Of a DNA stretch of 64,000 nt, positions 56,209 through 64,000 are shown in pieces. The stretch lies in assembly GCA_963849115.1 (NCBI GenBank), contig CAWKGK010000008.1, positions 248,001 to 312,000 on the forward strand. The letters run 5' to 3'. Below the pieces are notes generated by a model. That model was not told the origin of the DNA. It made no database searches and saw nothing but the letters and a program-made list of their open reading frames with translations. The DNA is from JACDAL01 sp963849115 (GTDB lineage: Bacteria > Actinomycetota > CADDZG01 > WHSQ01). Position 1 is the first letter of the stretch. Each line of letters begins with the position of its first letter. Both the position numbers and the translations under genes were made by a program.

Positions 56209-56660
56209 GACTGCACGAACTGAAGCCGCCACGGGGGGCTCGTAGAGCGCGCAGGCGGGTTGGTCGCGGCGAGGGATCGGGCCGTGGCAAGACCGCAGGT
56301 AGAGGAACCAAAGGAACGCGGGCGCGCGGCAGTGTGCCCCTGTTCTTTGAGGGCGGCCAGATGCCTCTTGTGCGCCGCCTGCCCAAGCGAAAAGGGTTCA
56401 GGCCCATCAATCGCATCGTCTACGGAACGGTCAATGTCTCTGAGCTGGACAGGATGGAAGCGTCCGAGATCGGACCAGCAGAGCTCAGGGCGACCGGGCT
56501 GGTGCGCAAGCGAGACAGGATCATCAAGGTCCTGGGTCAGGGAGATATCGACCGGGCCGTGACGGTCAAGGCACACGCGTTCAGCTCTACTGCAAGACGG
56601 AAGATCGAGGCGGCCGGAGGCACTGTCGAGATCGTGGAGCGGGGGAGGTCCAACGAATGA
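56205..56660 (+). CDS. rplO: 50S ribosomal protein L15
   Basis: Late-assembly protein, 151 residues. The glycine/arginine-rich N-terminus (RRVGRGEGSGRGKTAGRGTK) and the FEGGQMPLVRRLPKRKGF block are diagnostic. Overlaps both rpmD and secY by 4 bases. Confidence 0.97.
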   Translation: MRLHELKPPRGARRARRRVGRGEGSGRGKTAGRGTKGTRARGSVPLFFEGGQMPLVRRLPKRKGFRPINRIVYGTVNVSELDRMEASEIGPAELRATGLVRKRDRIIKVLGQGDIDRAVTVKAHAFSSTARRKIEAAGGTVEIVERGRSNE

Positions 56661-57952
56661 ACCTACTCGGAGCATTCGTCAATGCCTTCAAGGTGCCCGA
56701 CCTCCGCAAGAAGATCCTCTTTACTCTGCTGATCATCGCGGTGTACCGGTTTGGTGCTCACGTCCCCACTCCGGGCATCGACGTTCAGGCAGCGCAAGCC
56801 TTCGCGAGGGGGGCGCAGGGGGGCGTTTTCGACTTCATCAACCTGTTCTCGGGTGGGGCGCTGACGCAGATGGCGATCTTTGCCTTGGGAATCATGCCCT
56901 ACATCACATCGTCCATCATCATGCAGCTCCTGACGGCCGTGATTCCCAAGCTCGAGGCGTGGTCCAAGGAAGGCGAGGCCGGCTACAAGAAAATAACGCA
57001 ATGGACTCGTTATCTGACCGTGATGTTGGCGATTCTGCAGTCGACCGGACTCGCATTCTTGTTTCACAGCGGACAGATTCAGGGGCCGGGGGGCCAGCCG
57101 ATTGATCTTATACCGGAGTTCTCGGGCCCGCGAGTGGCGCTTATCGTCATGTCCCTGACGGCCGGCACCGCACTGATCATGTGGCTGGGCGAGCTCATCA
57201 CTCAGCGAGGCATCGGAAACGGCATGTCGATCCTGATCTTCGCGTCGATTGTGTCGACCCTCCCCAGCGAGGGAAAGGCCATTCTGGATCAGGGCGGGCC
57301 GGTGCTGTTCAGCTTGATTGTGCTGATGGGCGTCGGGATCATTCTCGCTATCGTCATGATGGAGCAAGGTCAGAGAAGGATCGCCGTCCAATACGCAAAG
57401 CGCATAGTCGGCAGACGGCAGATGGGGGGGCAGTCGACCTATATCCCGCTGAAGGTGAACCAGGCGGGTGTGATTCCTATCATCTTCGCCTCGAGCGTCC
57501 TCTACATCCCCAGTCTGCTGCAGAACGTTGTACAGGTGGACGTGATTCAGGATTTCATCACTAACCATCTCGTCAACTCGAGCAGTTTCGTGTACATGAT
57601 TCTCTATGGAACCATGGTCGTGTTCTTCGCTTACTTCTATACCGCCATCAGCTTCAACCCGATGGATGTGGCGGACAACATGAAGAAGTACGGTGGATTC
57701 ATTCCCGGCATCCGTCCGGGGCGACAGACCGCCGAGCACCTCGATCGAATCCTCACTAGAATCACCCTTCCGGGGGCCCTGTTCATTGCCGCGATCGCGC
57801 TGCTTCCATCAATAGCATTGCGGGCCTTTGGTCTGCAGGCGCTTCCTTTCGGGGGAACGTCGATCCTGATCACAGTGGGTGTGGCTCTCGAGACGATGAA
57901 GCAGATTGAGTCTCAGCTCATGATGAGGCACTACGAAGGGTTCTTGAGATAG
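56657..57952 (+). CDS. secY: Preprotein translocase subunit SecY
   Basis: Channel of the Sec translocon, 431 residues with about ten transmembrane helices. Family marks: RFGAHVPTPGID near the start, FSGGALTQMAIFALGIMPYI, and the cytoplasmic loop GFIPGIRPGRQTAEHL. ATG overlaps the rplO stop, tying membrane insertion to ribosome synthesis. secE is in the same cluster at 30992. Confidence 0.97.
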   Translation: MNLLGAFVNAFKVPDLRKKILFTLLIIAVYRFGAHVPTPGIDVQAAQAFARGAQGGVFDFINLFSGGALTQMAIFALGIMPYITSSIIMQLLTAVIPKLEAWSKEGEAGYKKITQWTRYLTVMLAILQSTGLAFLFHSGQIQGPGGQPIDLIPEFSGPRVALIVMSLTAGTALIMWLGELITQRGIGNGMSILIFASIVSTLPSEGKAILDQGGPVLFSLIVLMGVGIILAIVMMEQGQRRIAVQYAKRIVGRRQMGGQSTYIPLKVNQAGVIPIIFASSVLYIPSLLQNVVQVDVIQDFITNHLVNSSSFVYMILYGTMVVFFAYFYTAISFNPMDVADNMKKYGGFIPGIRPGRQTAEHLDRILTRITLPGALFIAAIALLPSIALRAFGLQALPFGGTSILITVGVALETMKQIESQLMMRHYEGFLR

Positions 57953-57999
57953 TGCAGCGTCATCTCGCGGATCTCTAGCGCGGGCGGGGCATAGGACCT

Positions 58000-58629
58000 A
58001 TGCGACTCCTTATCTTCGGCCCGCAGGGGGCTGGAAAGGGAACTCAAGGCAGGCGCGTCGCCGAGGAATTCGACCTCGACGCGATTGCCACCGGGGACAT
58101 GTTTCGATGGGCGATCTCGAAGAAGACCGACATCGGGATGAAGGCGCGGGAGTACGTGGACGAGGGCAGGCTCGTCCCCGATGACGTGACTGTGGAGGTG
58201 GTGAGGGAGCGCCTCGAAGCGAAGAATTTCGATGACTTTCTGCTCGACGGGTTCCCGCGCAATACATCGCAGGCAGACTCTCTGGACAAGATGCTTTCAG
58301 AACGCTCTGCTGCGATCGAAGCCTTCCTCGTGCTGGAGGTGCCCGAAGAGGTATCGCTACGAAGGATCGTGGGGCGTAGAGTGTGTTCCAACTGCGGGCG
58401 CAACTATCACGAAGACGCCCCGCCCGAAGAGAACTGGACATGCGACCGCTGTGGGGGCCAGGTCAAGAGGCGTACAGATGACACTCCAGAGAACGTTAAG
58501 AAGCGCCTGCGCCTCTACCATGAGCAGACCGAGCCCCTAAAGTCGCACTACCGGGACGTGCTTCACGTGATCGATGGTATTGGAACTCCCGATGAAGTCT
58601 TTTCCCGAATCCTGGAGAGCCTCAAGTGA
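58000..58629 (+). CDS. adk: Adenylate kinase (zinc LID form)
   Basis: Balances ATP, ADP and AMP. 209 residues. P-loop GPQGAGKGT at residues 7-15, NMP-binding segment IATGDMFR, and a LID carrying a four-cysteine zinc site (CSNCGRNYH, then CDRC), the form common in Gram-positives. ATG start 47 bases after secY. Its stop overlaps the map GTG. Confidence 0.97.
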   Translation: MRLLIFGPQGAGKGTQGRRVAEEFDLDAIATGDMFRWAISKKTDIGMKAREYVDEGRLVPDDVTVEVVRERLEAKNFDDFLLDGFPRNTSQADSLDKMLSERSAAIEAFLVLEVPEEVSLRRIVGRRVCSNCGRNYHEDAPPEENWTCDRCGGQVKRRTDDTPENVKKRLRLYHEQTEPLKSHYRDVLHVIDGIGTPDEVFSRILESLK

Positions 58630-59381
58630 TCTACAAGAAATCGCCCGAAGAGCTTGTCATTATGCGCAAAGCGGGCGTCATGGTGAGCGACACGCTTCTG
58701 CGCCTTCAAGAGGCGCTGCGTCCAGGCGTGACCACGCGCCACCTCGATGCAATAGCGGAGAGCGCGATTATCTCATCCGGTGGGAGACCCTCGTTCAAGG
58801 GATACAAGGGGTTTCCGGGTTCGATCTGCTCTTCGCCTAACGATGTCATCGTTCATGGGATCCCCTCAGAACATGTTCTCGACGAAGGTGACGTCGTATC
58901 ACTGGATGTTGGGGCGTTCTACCAAGGTCTTCACGCCGACTCCGCCTGGACATTTCCGGTCGGAGCAATATCTGAGGTCGCAGCCAGGTTGCTCGAAGCT
59001 GGCGAGAAATCGCTTGACGCTGCCATAGAGCAGTGCTATCCGGGACGTCGCCTAGGCGACGTCGGTCACGCCGTCGAGCAGGTTGCCATCAGGGCGGGGT
59101 TCTCCGTGGTTCGTGAGTATGTGGGTCACGGTGTCGGACGCGCTCTGCACGAAGACCCACAGATTCCCAATTACGGCCCTCCCGGCCGCCGGGAGGTATT
59201 GGGCGCAGGGATGACTCTCGCCATCGAGCCCATGATCAACGCCGGAGGGGCGGCTACCAGGGCACTCGACGATGGCTGGACGGTGGTTACGGCAGATGGG
59301 GGTTTGTCGGCCCATTTCGAACACACTGTGGCAATTACTGACGAGGGCCACGAGGTCCTGACCAGGCGCGATGCGGGTTGA
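58626..59381 (+). CDS. map: Methionine aminopeptidase, type I
   Basis: Removes the initiator methionine. 251 residues. The five metal ligands are visible: Asp in VSLDVGAF and HADSAWTF, His in GHGVGRALHEDP, Glu in LAIEPMIN and FEHTVAI. No N-terminal SH3-like extension. GTG overlaps the adk stop. infA follows after a 124-base gap that holds a promoter-like pair. Confidence 0.97.
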   Translation: MIYKKSPEELVIMRKAGVMVSDTLLRLQEALRPGVTTRHLDAIAESAIISSGGRPSFKGYKGFPGSICSSPNDVIVHGIPSEHVLDEGDVVSLDVGAFYQGLHADSAWTFPVGAISEVAARLLEAGEKSLDAAIEQCYPGRRLGDVGHAVEQVAIRAGFSVVREYVGHGVGRALHEDPQIPNYGPPGRREVLGAGMTLAIEPMINAGGAATRALDDGWTVVTADGGLSAHFEHTVAITDEGHEVLTRRDAG

Positions 59382-59382
59382 A

Positions 59383-59412
59383 TTCGACTGGGAAGCGAGT
59401 TTCTGGTATTCT
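59383..59412 (+). promoter_or_regulatory. Candidate promoter for infA-alpha operon
   Basis: TTCGAC (59383-59388), 18-base spacer, TATTCT (59407-59412), just after the map stop and 94 bases before infA. Moderate match to the housekeeping consensus. Confidence 0.4.
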
Positions 59413-59505
59413 CGAAGGTCGGTCAGGGTGATTTCCGCGCGCTCACGGTGCGGTTCGCCTCCCCGGTCGGATCAAACATAGTCGATGAAGGTAGGAACCG
59501 CGCGC

Positions 59506-59748
59506 ATGGCGAAGAACAAGGAGAAAGGCGCCCAGAAGGAAGAGGGCATCCAGATCGAGGGTACGGTCAATGAAACCCTGCCCAACGCCATGTTTCGCGT
59601 CGAGCTGGATAACGGCCACAAGGTCCTGGCTCACATCTCAGGAAAGATGCGCATGCACTACATCCGCATCCTGCCGGGAGATCGTGTGTTGGTGGAGTTG
59701 TCTCCCTACGACCTCACCCGCGGACGTGTGGTCTACCGCTACAGGTAG
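59506..59748 (+). CDS. infA: Translation initiation factor IF-1
   Basis: OB-fold factor that occupies the A-site. ATG 59506 gives 80 residues, a little longer than the usual 72, with a lysine-rich lead (AKNKEKGAQKEEG) before the core IEGTVNETLPNAMFRVEL. An in-frame ATG at 59485 would add seven residues. Core motifs HISGKMRMHYIRILPGD and DLTRGRVVYRYR are complete. Confidence 0.95.
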   Translation: MAKNKEKGAQKEEGIQIEGTVNETLPNAMFRVELDNGHKVLAHISGKMRMHYIRILPGDRVLVELSPYDLTRGRVVYRYR

Positions 59749-59757
59749 GAGCAGGAG

Positions 59758-59871
59758 ATGAAGGTTCATCCCAGTGTTAAGAGGATCTGCGATAAGTGCA
59801 AGATCGTTCGCAGGCGCGGGAATGTAATGGTGATCTGCTCGAATCCCCGCCACAAGCAGAAGCAGGGATAA
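59758..59871 (+). CDS. rpmJ: 50S ribosomal protein L36, zinc form
   Basis: 37 residues, KVHPSVKRICDKCKIVRRRG then VICSNPRHKQKQG; Cys-x2-Cys, Cys and His form the zinc site. ATG 59758, with GCAGGAG upstream, 9 bases after infA. Stop TAA is followed by AAGGAGG for rpsM. Confidence 0.96.
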   Translation: MKVHPSVKRICDKCKIVRRRGNVMVICSNPRHKQKQG

Positions 59872-59880
59872 GGAGGCCGA

Positions 59881-60258
59881 ATGGCTCGAATTGCCGGTGT
59901 GGACCTGCCTCGAGACAAGCGTCTCGACATTGCCCTGACCTACATCTTTGGGGTCGGGCCGACCCGAGCGCAGGATACCTGCGCCGGATCCGGGGTTGAT
60001 GCCAGTACGCGAGTGCGCGATTTGACCGATGAAGAGGTTGTTCGCTTGCGCGATTTCATCGGGGATAAGTATGGGGTGGAGGGAGACCTCCGTCGGGAGA
60101 TCAATCAGAACATCAAGCGCAAAATCGATATCGGTTGCTATCAGGGGCTACGGCACCGCCGAGGGCTTCCTGTGAATGGGCAGAGAACCCACACGAATGC
60201 CCGTACCCGCAAGGGTCCCGGCAAGGCGGTCGCAGGCAAGAAGAAGACAAAGAAGTAG
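59881..60258 (+). CDS. rpsM: 30S ribosomal protein S13
   Basis: Head protein contacting P-site tRNA and forming intersubunit bridges. 125 residues with RIAGVDLPRDKRLDIALTYI and HRRGLPVNGQRTHTNARTRK; basic C-terminal tail. Strong AAGGAGG 5 bases before ATG. Confidence 0.97.
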   Translation: MARIAGVDLPRDKRLDIALTYIFGVGPTRAQDTCAGSGVDASTRVRDLTDEEVVRLRDFIGDKYGVEGDLRREINQNIKRKIDIGCYQGLRHRRGLPVNGQRTHTNARTRKGPGKAVAGKKKTKK

Positions 60259-60297
60259 CTGAGGTTCCTAGAAAGCCTAGAAGGAAGGACATGCAGT

Positions 60298-60693
60298 TTG
60301 GCTGGTCCACGCAGAGCTAGAAAGACTCGCCGCAGGGAAAAGAAGAACATCGTCCACGGTGTCGCGCATATTAAGTCCACGTTCAACAACACGATCATCT
60401 CGATCACCGACCCTGAGGGGAACGTGATTTCGTGGGCGTCTGCGGGAAACGTTGGCTTCAAGGGCTCTCGCAAGTCCACGCCCTACGCGGCCCAGCAAGC
60501 GGCGGAGGCTGCATCGCGCCGCGCTCAGGAGCACGGAGTTCGGCGGGTCGATGTAATGGTAAAGGGACCGGGTTCGGGCCGGGAAACTGCTATCCGCTCT
60601 CTGCAGGCATCGGGTCTGGAGGTTATCGGTATCAAGGACGTGACGCCGGTCCCGCACAATGGCTGTAGGCCTCGAAAGAGGAGACGAGTCTGA
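60298..60693 (+). CDS. rpsK: 30S ribosomal protein S11
   Basis: Platform protein near the mRNA exit. 131 residues; HIKSTFNNTIISITDPEGN and VTPVPHNGCRPRKRRRV are diagnostic. Start is TTG 60298 with GAAGGAAGG upstream. Its stop overlaps the rpsD ATG. Confidence 0.96.
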   Translation: MAGPRRARKTRRREKKNIVHGVAHIKSTFNNTIISITDPEGNVISWASAGNVGFKGSRKSTPYAAQQAAEAASRRAQEHGVRRVDVMVKGPGSGRETAIRSLQASGLEVIGIKDVTPVPHNGCRPRKRRRV

Positions 60694-61319
60694 TGGCCCG
60701 CTATACCGGGCCCGTGTGCAGGCTATGTCGGCGCGAAAGAACAAAACTGTTCTTGAAGGGTACGCGATGTGAGTCTCCCAAGTGCCCCATCGAGAAGGGC
60801 CGGCCACCTCCCGGAGAACACGGCCGGGGTCGCGTCAGAGAGAGCGAGTACTTGCTCCAGCTACGAGAGAAGCAGAAGGCAAAGCGTTTCTACGGAGTGC
60901 TGGAGAAGCAGTTCCGGGGGTACTACCAGGAAGCCGCTCGGTCGAAGGGGGTCACCGGCGAAGAGCTCATGCGGATCTGCGAATCTCGGCTCGACAACGT
61001 CATTTACCGGGCCGGTTTCGCAATGAACCGAGGCATGGGCAGGCAGCTTGTTTCCCACGGCCACTTCCAGGTGAACGATCGCAAGGTAAATGTCCCCTCA
61101 TACCGGGTAAAGCCCGGAGACGTGGTCAGTGTTCGAGGCCGCTCGCGCAATGTCGGACGAATCGTCGAGAACACCTCTTACGCAGAGGGACGAGTGATAC
61201 CCGACTGGCTGGCGTCGAATCTGAGAGAAATGGCAGTTGAAGTTCGCGCCTTGCCCGAGCGCAACCAGATTGATGCGCCGGTGCAAGAGCAGCTCATCGT
61301 CGAGTACTACTCCAAGTAG
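60693..61319 (+). CDS. rpsD: 30S ribosomal protein S4, zinc form
   Basis: Nucleates 30S assembly and represses the alpha operon in E. coli. 208 residues. Four cysteines (CRLC...CESPKC) near the N-terminus make it the zinc-binding form. The S4 domain (ESRLDNVIYRAGF to HGHFQVNDRKVNVPSYRV) is intact. ATG overlaps the rpsK stop. Confidence 0.97.
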   Translation: MARYTGPVCRLCRRERTKLFLKGTRCESPKCPIEKGRPPPGEHGRGRVRESEYLLQLREKQKAKRFYGVLEKQFRGYYQEAARSKGVTGEELMRICESRLDNVIYRAGFAMNRGMGRQLVSHGHFQVNDRKVNVPSYRVKPGDVVSVRGRSRNVGRIVENTSYAEGRVIPDWLASNLREMAVEVRALPERNQIDAPVQEQLIVEYYSK

Positions 61320-61355
61320 TTTCTTTCAGTCTTTGCTCGCAGGAGAGGAGCTTAA

Positions 61356-62297
61356 TTGAATCTGTTGGTCGTCCAACGTCCGCAGGTCTCTGAGGAAGAG
61401 ATCTCACCACAACGCAGCAAGTTCATCATCGAGCCGCTAGAGCCGGGTTTCGGCTATACGCTCGGGAATTCGCTGCGCCGCACGCTGCTCTCGTCCATCC
61501 CAGGGGCAGCCGTGACCCAGCTGAAGATAGACGGCGTCTTGCACGAGTTCTCGACCATTGAGGGTGTGGCCGAGGACGTCACCGACGTCGTGCTCAACCT
61601 GAAGGAGCTTGTAATCCGCAGCGAGAACGATGAGCCCACGACCGTTCACCTGCGAGTCAATGGCCCCGGCGAAGTGACGGCGGGCGATATTCAGCTCCCG
61701 GCCGGTGTGGAGATCCTCAACTCGAAGCATCACATCGCAACGCTCAACAAGAACGCGAGTTTGTCAACTGAGCTTCGAATCGAGCAGGGCCGCGGGTATG
61801 TGGCGGCCGCAAGCGCCCCCAAAGAGGCCATCGGGGCGATACCCATCGACGCGCTCTTTTCTCCCATCCGGAGGGTGACCTACGACGTCGAGCCGACTCG
61901 CGTCGAGCAGATGACGAACTACGACCGTCTTATTCTGGATGTCGAGTCCGACGGGTCGATTACTCCCGCGGAGGCTTTGTCGTCGGCCGGGTCCACCATG
62001 GTGGAGCTGTTCCAGCTGTTTTCCAATCTGGGTGAGGGCATGGGGGGCTTGATCCTGGGCCCGGATCCCGAAGAGGAGGTTGTCTCAGGGGTCCTGGCAC
62101 AGCCGATCGAGGATCTCGACCTGACGGTACGCTCCTACAACTGCCTCAAGCGCGAGGGTGTCACAACCGTGGGTGAGTTGCTGCAGAAGTCCGAGGAGGA
62201 CCTGCTCGAGATCCGGAACTTTGGTCAGAAGTCGATCGACGAGGTTAAAGCCAAGCTCGAGGAGCTGGACCTGACCTTGAAGCGGAAGGAATTTTAG
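61356..62297 (+). CDS. rpoA: RNA polymerase alpha subunit
   Basis: 313 residues. The N-terminal dimerisation domain (EPGFGYTLGNSLRRTLLSS) and the C-terminal domain (LTVRSYNCLKREGV, then RNFGQKSIDEVKAKL) that binds UP elements and activators are both complete. Start is TTG with GGAGAGGAG upstream. All three large core subunit genes in this window start with TTG. Confidence 0.98.
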   Translation: MNLLVVQRPQVSEEEISPQRSKFIIEPLEPGFGYTLGNSLRRTLLSSIPGAAVTQLKIDGVLHEFSTIEGVAEDVTDVVLNLKELVIRSENDEPTTVHLRVNGPGEVTAGDIQLPAGVEILNSKHHIATLNKNASLSTELRIEQGRGYVAAASAPKEAIGAIPIDALFSPIRRVTYDVEPTRVEQMTNYDRLILDVESDGSITPAEALSSAGSTMVELFQLFSNLGEGMGGLILGPDPEEEVVSGVLAQPIEDLDLTVRSYNCLKREGVTTVGELLQKSEEDLLEIRNFGQKSIDEVKAKLEELDLTLKRKEF

Positions 62298-62306
62298 GGT
62301 CGCCTT

Positions 62307-62906
62307 ATGCCACAGCCGAAAAAGGGACCTGCTCTTGGTTCCAACCCCTCTCATCAGAGGTTGATGCTTCGTAACCTCGCTCGCTCCTTGTTCGAGCACG
62401 AGCGGGTGAAGACTACGGAGGCCAAAGGAAGGTTGCTGCGCCCCTATGCCGAACACCTCATAACGAAGGCCAAGAAGGGGAGCATTCATCACCGCCGGCA
62501 GGTCCTGTCGGCAATCGAGGACCGGGGAGTTGTTCACAAGCTGTTCGCAGAGATAGGGCCGCGCTTTGCGGAGCGAAACGGGGGCTATACGAGGATGCTC
62601 AAGATCGGCCCCCGTCAAGGGGATGGCGCCCCGTTGGTTCTGGTGGAGCTCGTGGAGGGGGCGGTTGTGCGCTCCTCCGGCACTGCCGAAACCGAAGCTG
62701 CCGGCAGGCGTCGGCTGCGCCGGCCGGGACGGAGGCGGGGCGGGACGTCTGGTGAGGGGACCGCAACGGCAACCGCAAGCGAGGAAGCCGAGTCGGGTAG
62801 AGGAAGAGGTCGTCGCCGACGACGGCCACGAGAATACCTAGTGCTCCGCACCGGAAATACGGTTGGCTTCGAGAGCGTATTTGCGGGGAGGTGCACTTTA
62901 GGCTGA
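62307..62906 (+). CDS. rplQ: 50S ribosomal protein L17 with long tail
   Basis: Tunnel-exit protein. The conserved L17 core occupies about residues 1-120 (GSNPSHQRLMLRNLARSLF, then RYAEHL-like RPYAEHLITKAK). A low-complexity Arg/Gly/Ala/Glu tail follows, and the last 22 or so residues (from LVLRTGNTV on) are encoded by the inverted-repeat element at 62841-62896. Total 199 residues, longer than the usual 120-180. The end overlaps the truA start by 16 bases. Confidence 0.94.
   Translation: MPQPKKGPALGSNPSHQRLMLRNLARSLFEHERVKTTEAKGRLLRPYAEHLITKAKKGSIHHRRQVLSAIEDRGVVHKLFAEIGPRFAERNGGYTRMLKIGPRQGDGAPLVLVELVEGAVVRSSGTAETEAAGRRRLRRPGRRRGGTSGEGTATATASEEAESGRGRGRRRRRPREYLVLRTGNTVGFESVFAGRCTLG
62841..62896. 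repeat. Structured inverted-repeat element, short copy, at rplQ/truA
   Basis: Left arm 62841-62861 and right arm 62876-62896 pair at 17 of 21 positions around a 14-base loop. The mismatches fall at the same four positions as in the copy at 49027-49220. The right arm carries the truA ribosome site GGGGAG and start GTG (62891), so the fold would hide them. Confidence 0.7.
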
Positions 62907-63670
62907 ACCTTCGTCTCGACATCTCCTACGACGGTTCCTATTTCCACGGATTCGCTTCACAGCCGTCGTTAACGACGGTCCAAGGAGAAATCGACGCGGC
63001 GCTGTCCCGGTTGCTGCGCGTCCAAGAGATTGAATCCACCGGCGCGGGCAGGACCGACGCCGGCGTGCATGCTCTCGGCCAAGTGATGAGCGTGGGCGAA
63101 GTTGGCGACGAGACTGATCTCGACAAGTTGAGAGCCGCGCTCAACTCTGTGCTCGGAGGGCGAATCGCCGTGAGAGCCTGCATTCGAGCCGATCCGGGGT
63201 TCCACGCGCGCTTTAGTGCTCGCTCACGCCTCTACGTGTACGCAATCCTGCAGTCTGAGGTCCCGGATCCGTTCCTGGCAAGAACGGCTCTGTGGCATCG
63301 GAAGGAACTTTCAGTGGATGCGATGAATGAGGCTGCCGGCCATCTCGTCGGAGAGCGCGACTTCAGCTCGTTCGGGCGAGTGCCGGCGGGGGCTTCGGCG
63401 CAACGGACACTCTTTGAGCTGTCGTGCTCACGCTCCAACTCCATCGTTCGAATTCGGGCTCGCGCCAACGCCTTCATCCAGCAGATGGTTCGCTCGCTGG
63501 TCGGCACACTTATTCAGGTGGGCGAGGGAAAGCGGACCCCGGACGAAGCCGCCGGCGTGCTCCAGGCCCGAGACCGAGTAAAGGCGGGGCCCGTCGCCCC
63601 CCCACACGGTCTCTGCCTGGTCTCGGTCGAGTATGATGAGGGCTGGAGCAGGCCGCTTTATTCGATTTGA
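62891..63670 (+). CDS. truA: tRNA pseudouridine(38-40) synthase
   Basis: Converts uridines 38-40 of tRNA anticodon arms to pseudouridine. 259 residues. The catalytic Asp is in AGRTDAGVHALGQV; the family start DISYDGSYFHGFASQ and the C-terminal FIQQMVRSLVGTLIQVG are present. GTG 62891 overlaps rplQ and lies in the right arm of an inverted repeat. rplM follows after 73 bases. Confidence 0.96.
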   Translation: MHFRLNLRLDISYDGSYFHGFASQPSLTTVQGEIDAALSRLLRVQEIESTGAGRTDAGVHALGQVMSVGEVGDETDLDKLRAALNSVLGGRIAVRACIRADPGFHARFSARSRLYVYAILQSEVPDPFLARTALWHRKELSVDAMNEAAGHLVGERDFSSFGRVPAGASAQRTLFELSCSRSNSIVRIRARANAFIQQMVRSLVGTLIQVGEGKRTPDEAAGVLQARDRVKAGPVAPPHGLCLVSVEYDEGWSRPLYSI

Positions 63671-63743
63671 CCTGGCTTCGCAGGTGCCGGTATCCTGCGA
63701 TTTCTCCGACTATCACGTGGTTAGAAGCCGCCAAGGGGAAGAT

Positions 63744-64000
63744 ATGAAAACCCACTCGACAAAGCCTCATGAGATCGTGCGCGACTGGTGGGTCGTGGAC
63801 GCGGATGGTGTCGTGCTGGGCCGGCTCGCCTCTGAGGTAGCTCAACTTCTCCGCGGTAAGAACAAGCCTTACTTCGCGCCGTATCTCGACTGCGGCGACC
63901 ACGTCGTGGTGGTTAACGCTTCCAAGATCGTCTTGACCGGGAACAAGATCATGGACAAGCAGTACTACAGACATTCCGGCTATCCCGGCGGCCTGAGCGC
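63744..64000 (+). CDS. rplM: 50S ribosomal protein L13, 5' part (runs off window)
   Basis: First 85 residues of L13, which organises the 5' end of 23S rRNA. DWWVVDADGVVLGRLASEVA and DCGDHVVVVNASKIVLTG are typical. ATG 63744 preceded by AAGGGGAAG. The rest, and probably rpsI, lie beyond the right edge. Confidence 0.95.
   Translation, partial: MKTHSTKPHEIVRDWWVVDADGVVLGRLASEVAQLLRGKNKPYFAPYLDCGDHVVVVNASKIVLTGNKIMDKQYYRHSGYPGGLS

Overview
The window is a contiguous high-GC bacterial chromosome segment that reads as an actinobacterium (Actinomycetota). Supporting points are the gene order clpC-radA-carD-ispD-ispF-cysS-rlmB, a DUF3263 gene next to a LytR_C membrane protein (the same pairing as Rv0430/Rv0431 of Mycobacterium), trehalose synthesis by OtsA/OtsB, a thrC-ThiS/CysO-like pair, a zinc-type S14 and many GTG/TTG starts. 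The exact class cannot be fixed from this sequence alone; a deep-branching lineage is possible. No rRNA operon, CRISPR array, prophage or insertion sequence was seen.

Layout. 1-2656: coenzyme A and tRNA-charging genes (3' part of panC, coaX, lysS). 2729-7004: a substrate-binding lipoprotein and clpC. 7221-10849: a MacB/LolD-type ABC exporter pair. 10984-16488: radA, carD, ispD, ispF, cysS, rlmB, then tRNA-Thr. 16610-26332: metabolic and envelope genes (glutamate dehydrogenase, DUF3263, LytR_C protein, otsB facing otsA, glycerate kinase, AI-2E-family permease, thrC, a ThiS-like sulfur carrier, an ECF sigma factor with its zinc anti-sigma factor), ending in tRNA-Trp. 26694-30804: a signalling block of different composition (class III nucleotide cyclase, a broken PAS-GGDEF-EAL gene, two unknown genes). 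30992-64000: the core transcription/translation super-cluster secE-nusG-rplK-rplA-rplJ-rplL-rpoB-rpoC-rpsL-rpsG-fusA-tuf, followed without interruption by the S10, spc and alpha operons through rpoA-rplQ-truA and the 5' part of rplM.

How it works together. The right half is one almost unbroken set of genes for the ribosome, RNA polymerase, elongation factors and Sec translocon, with overlapping stop/start codons that imply translational coupling. Promoter-like sequences sit before rpoB (two), rpsL and infA, and an attenuator-like terminator sits before rplJ. The left half supplies proteostasis (ClpC), DNA repair (RadA), RNA polymerase/rRNA promoter control (CarD), isoprenoid precursors (IspD/IspF) and tRNA charging.

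Most notable observations: (1) a structured inverted-repeat element present before rplB and again, shortened, at the rplQ/truA junction, where it carries the truA Shine-Dalgarno and start codon and extends the rplQ frame; (2) ispD has no canonical start codon upstream of its essential nucleotide-binding motif and appears to start at AUA; (3) a membrane PAS-GGDEF-EAL protein is split by two compensating one-base shifts; (4) a lower-GC signalling block separates tRNA-Trp from secE, and neither rpmG nor disA is found where they often lie; (5) several small palindromic elements lie between genes.
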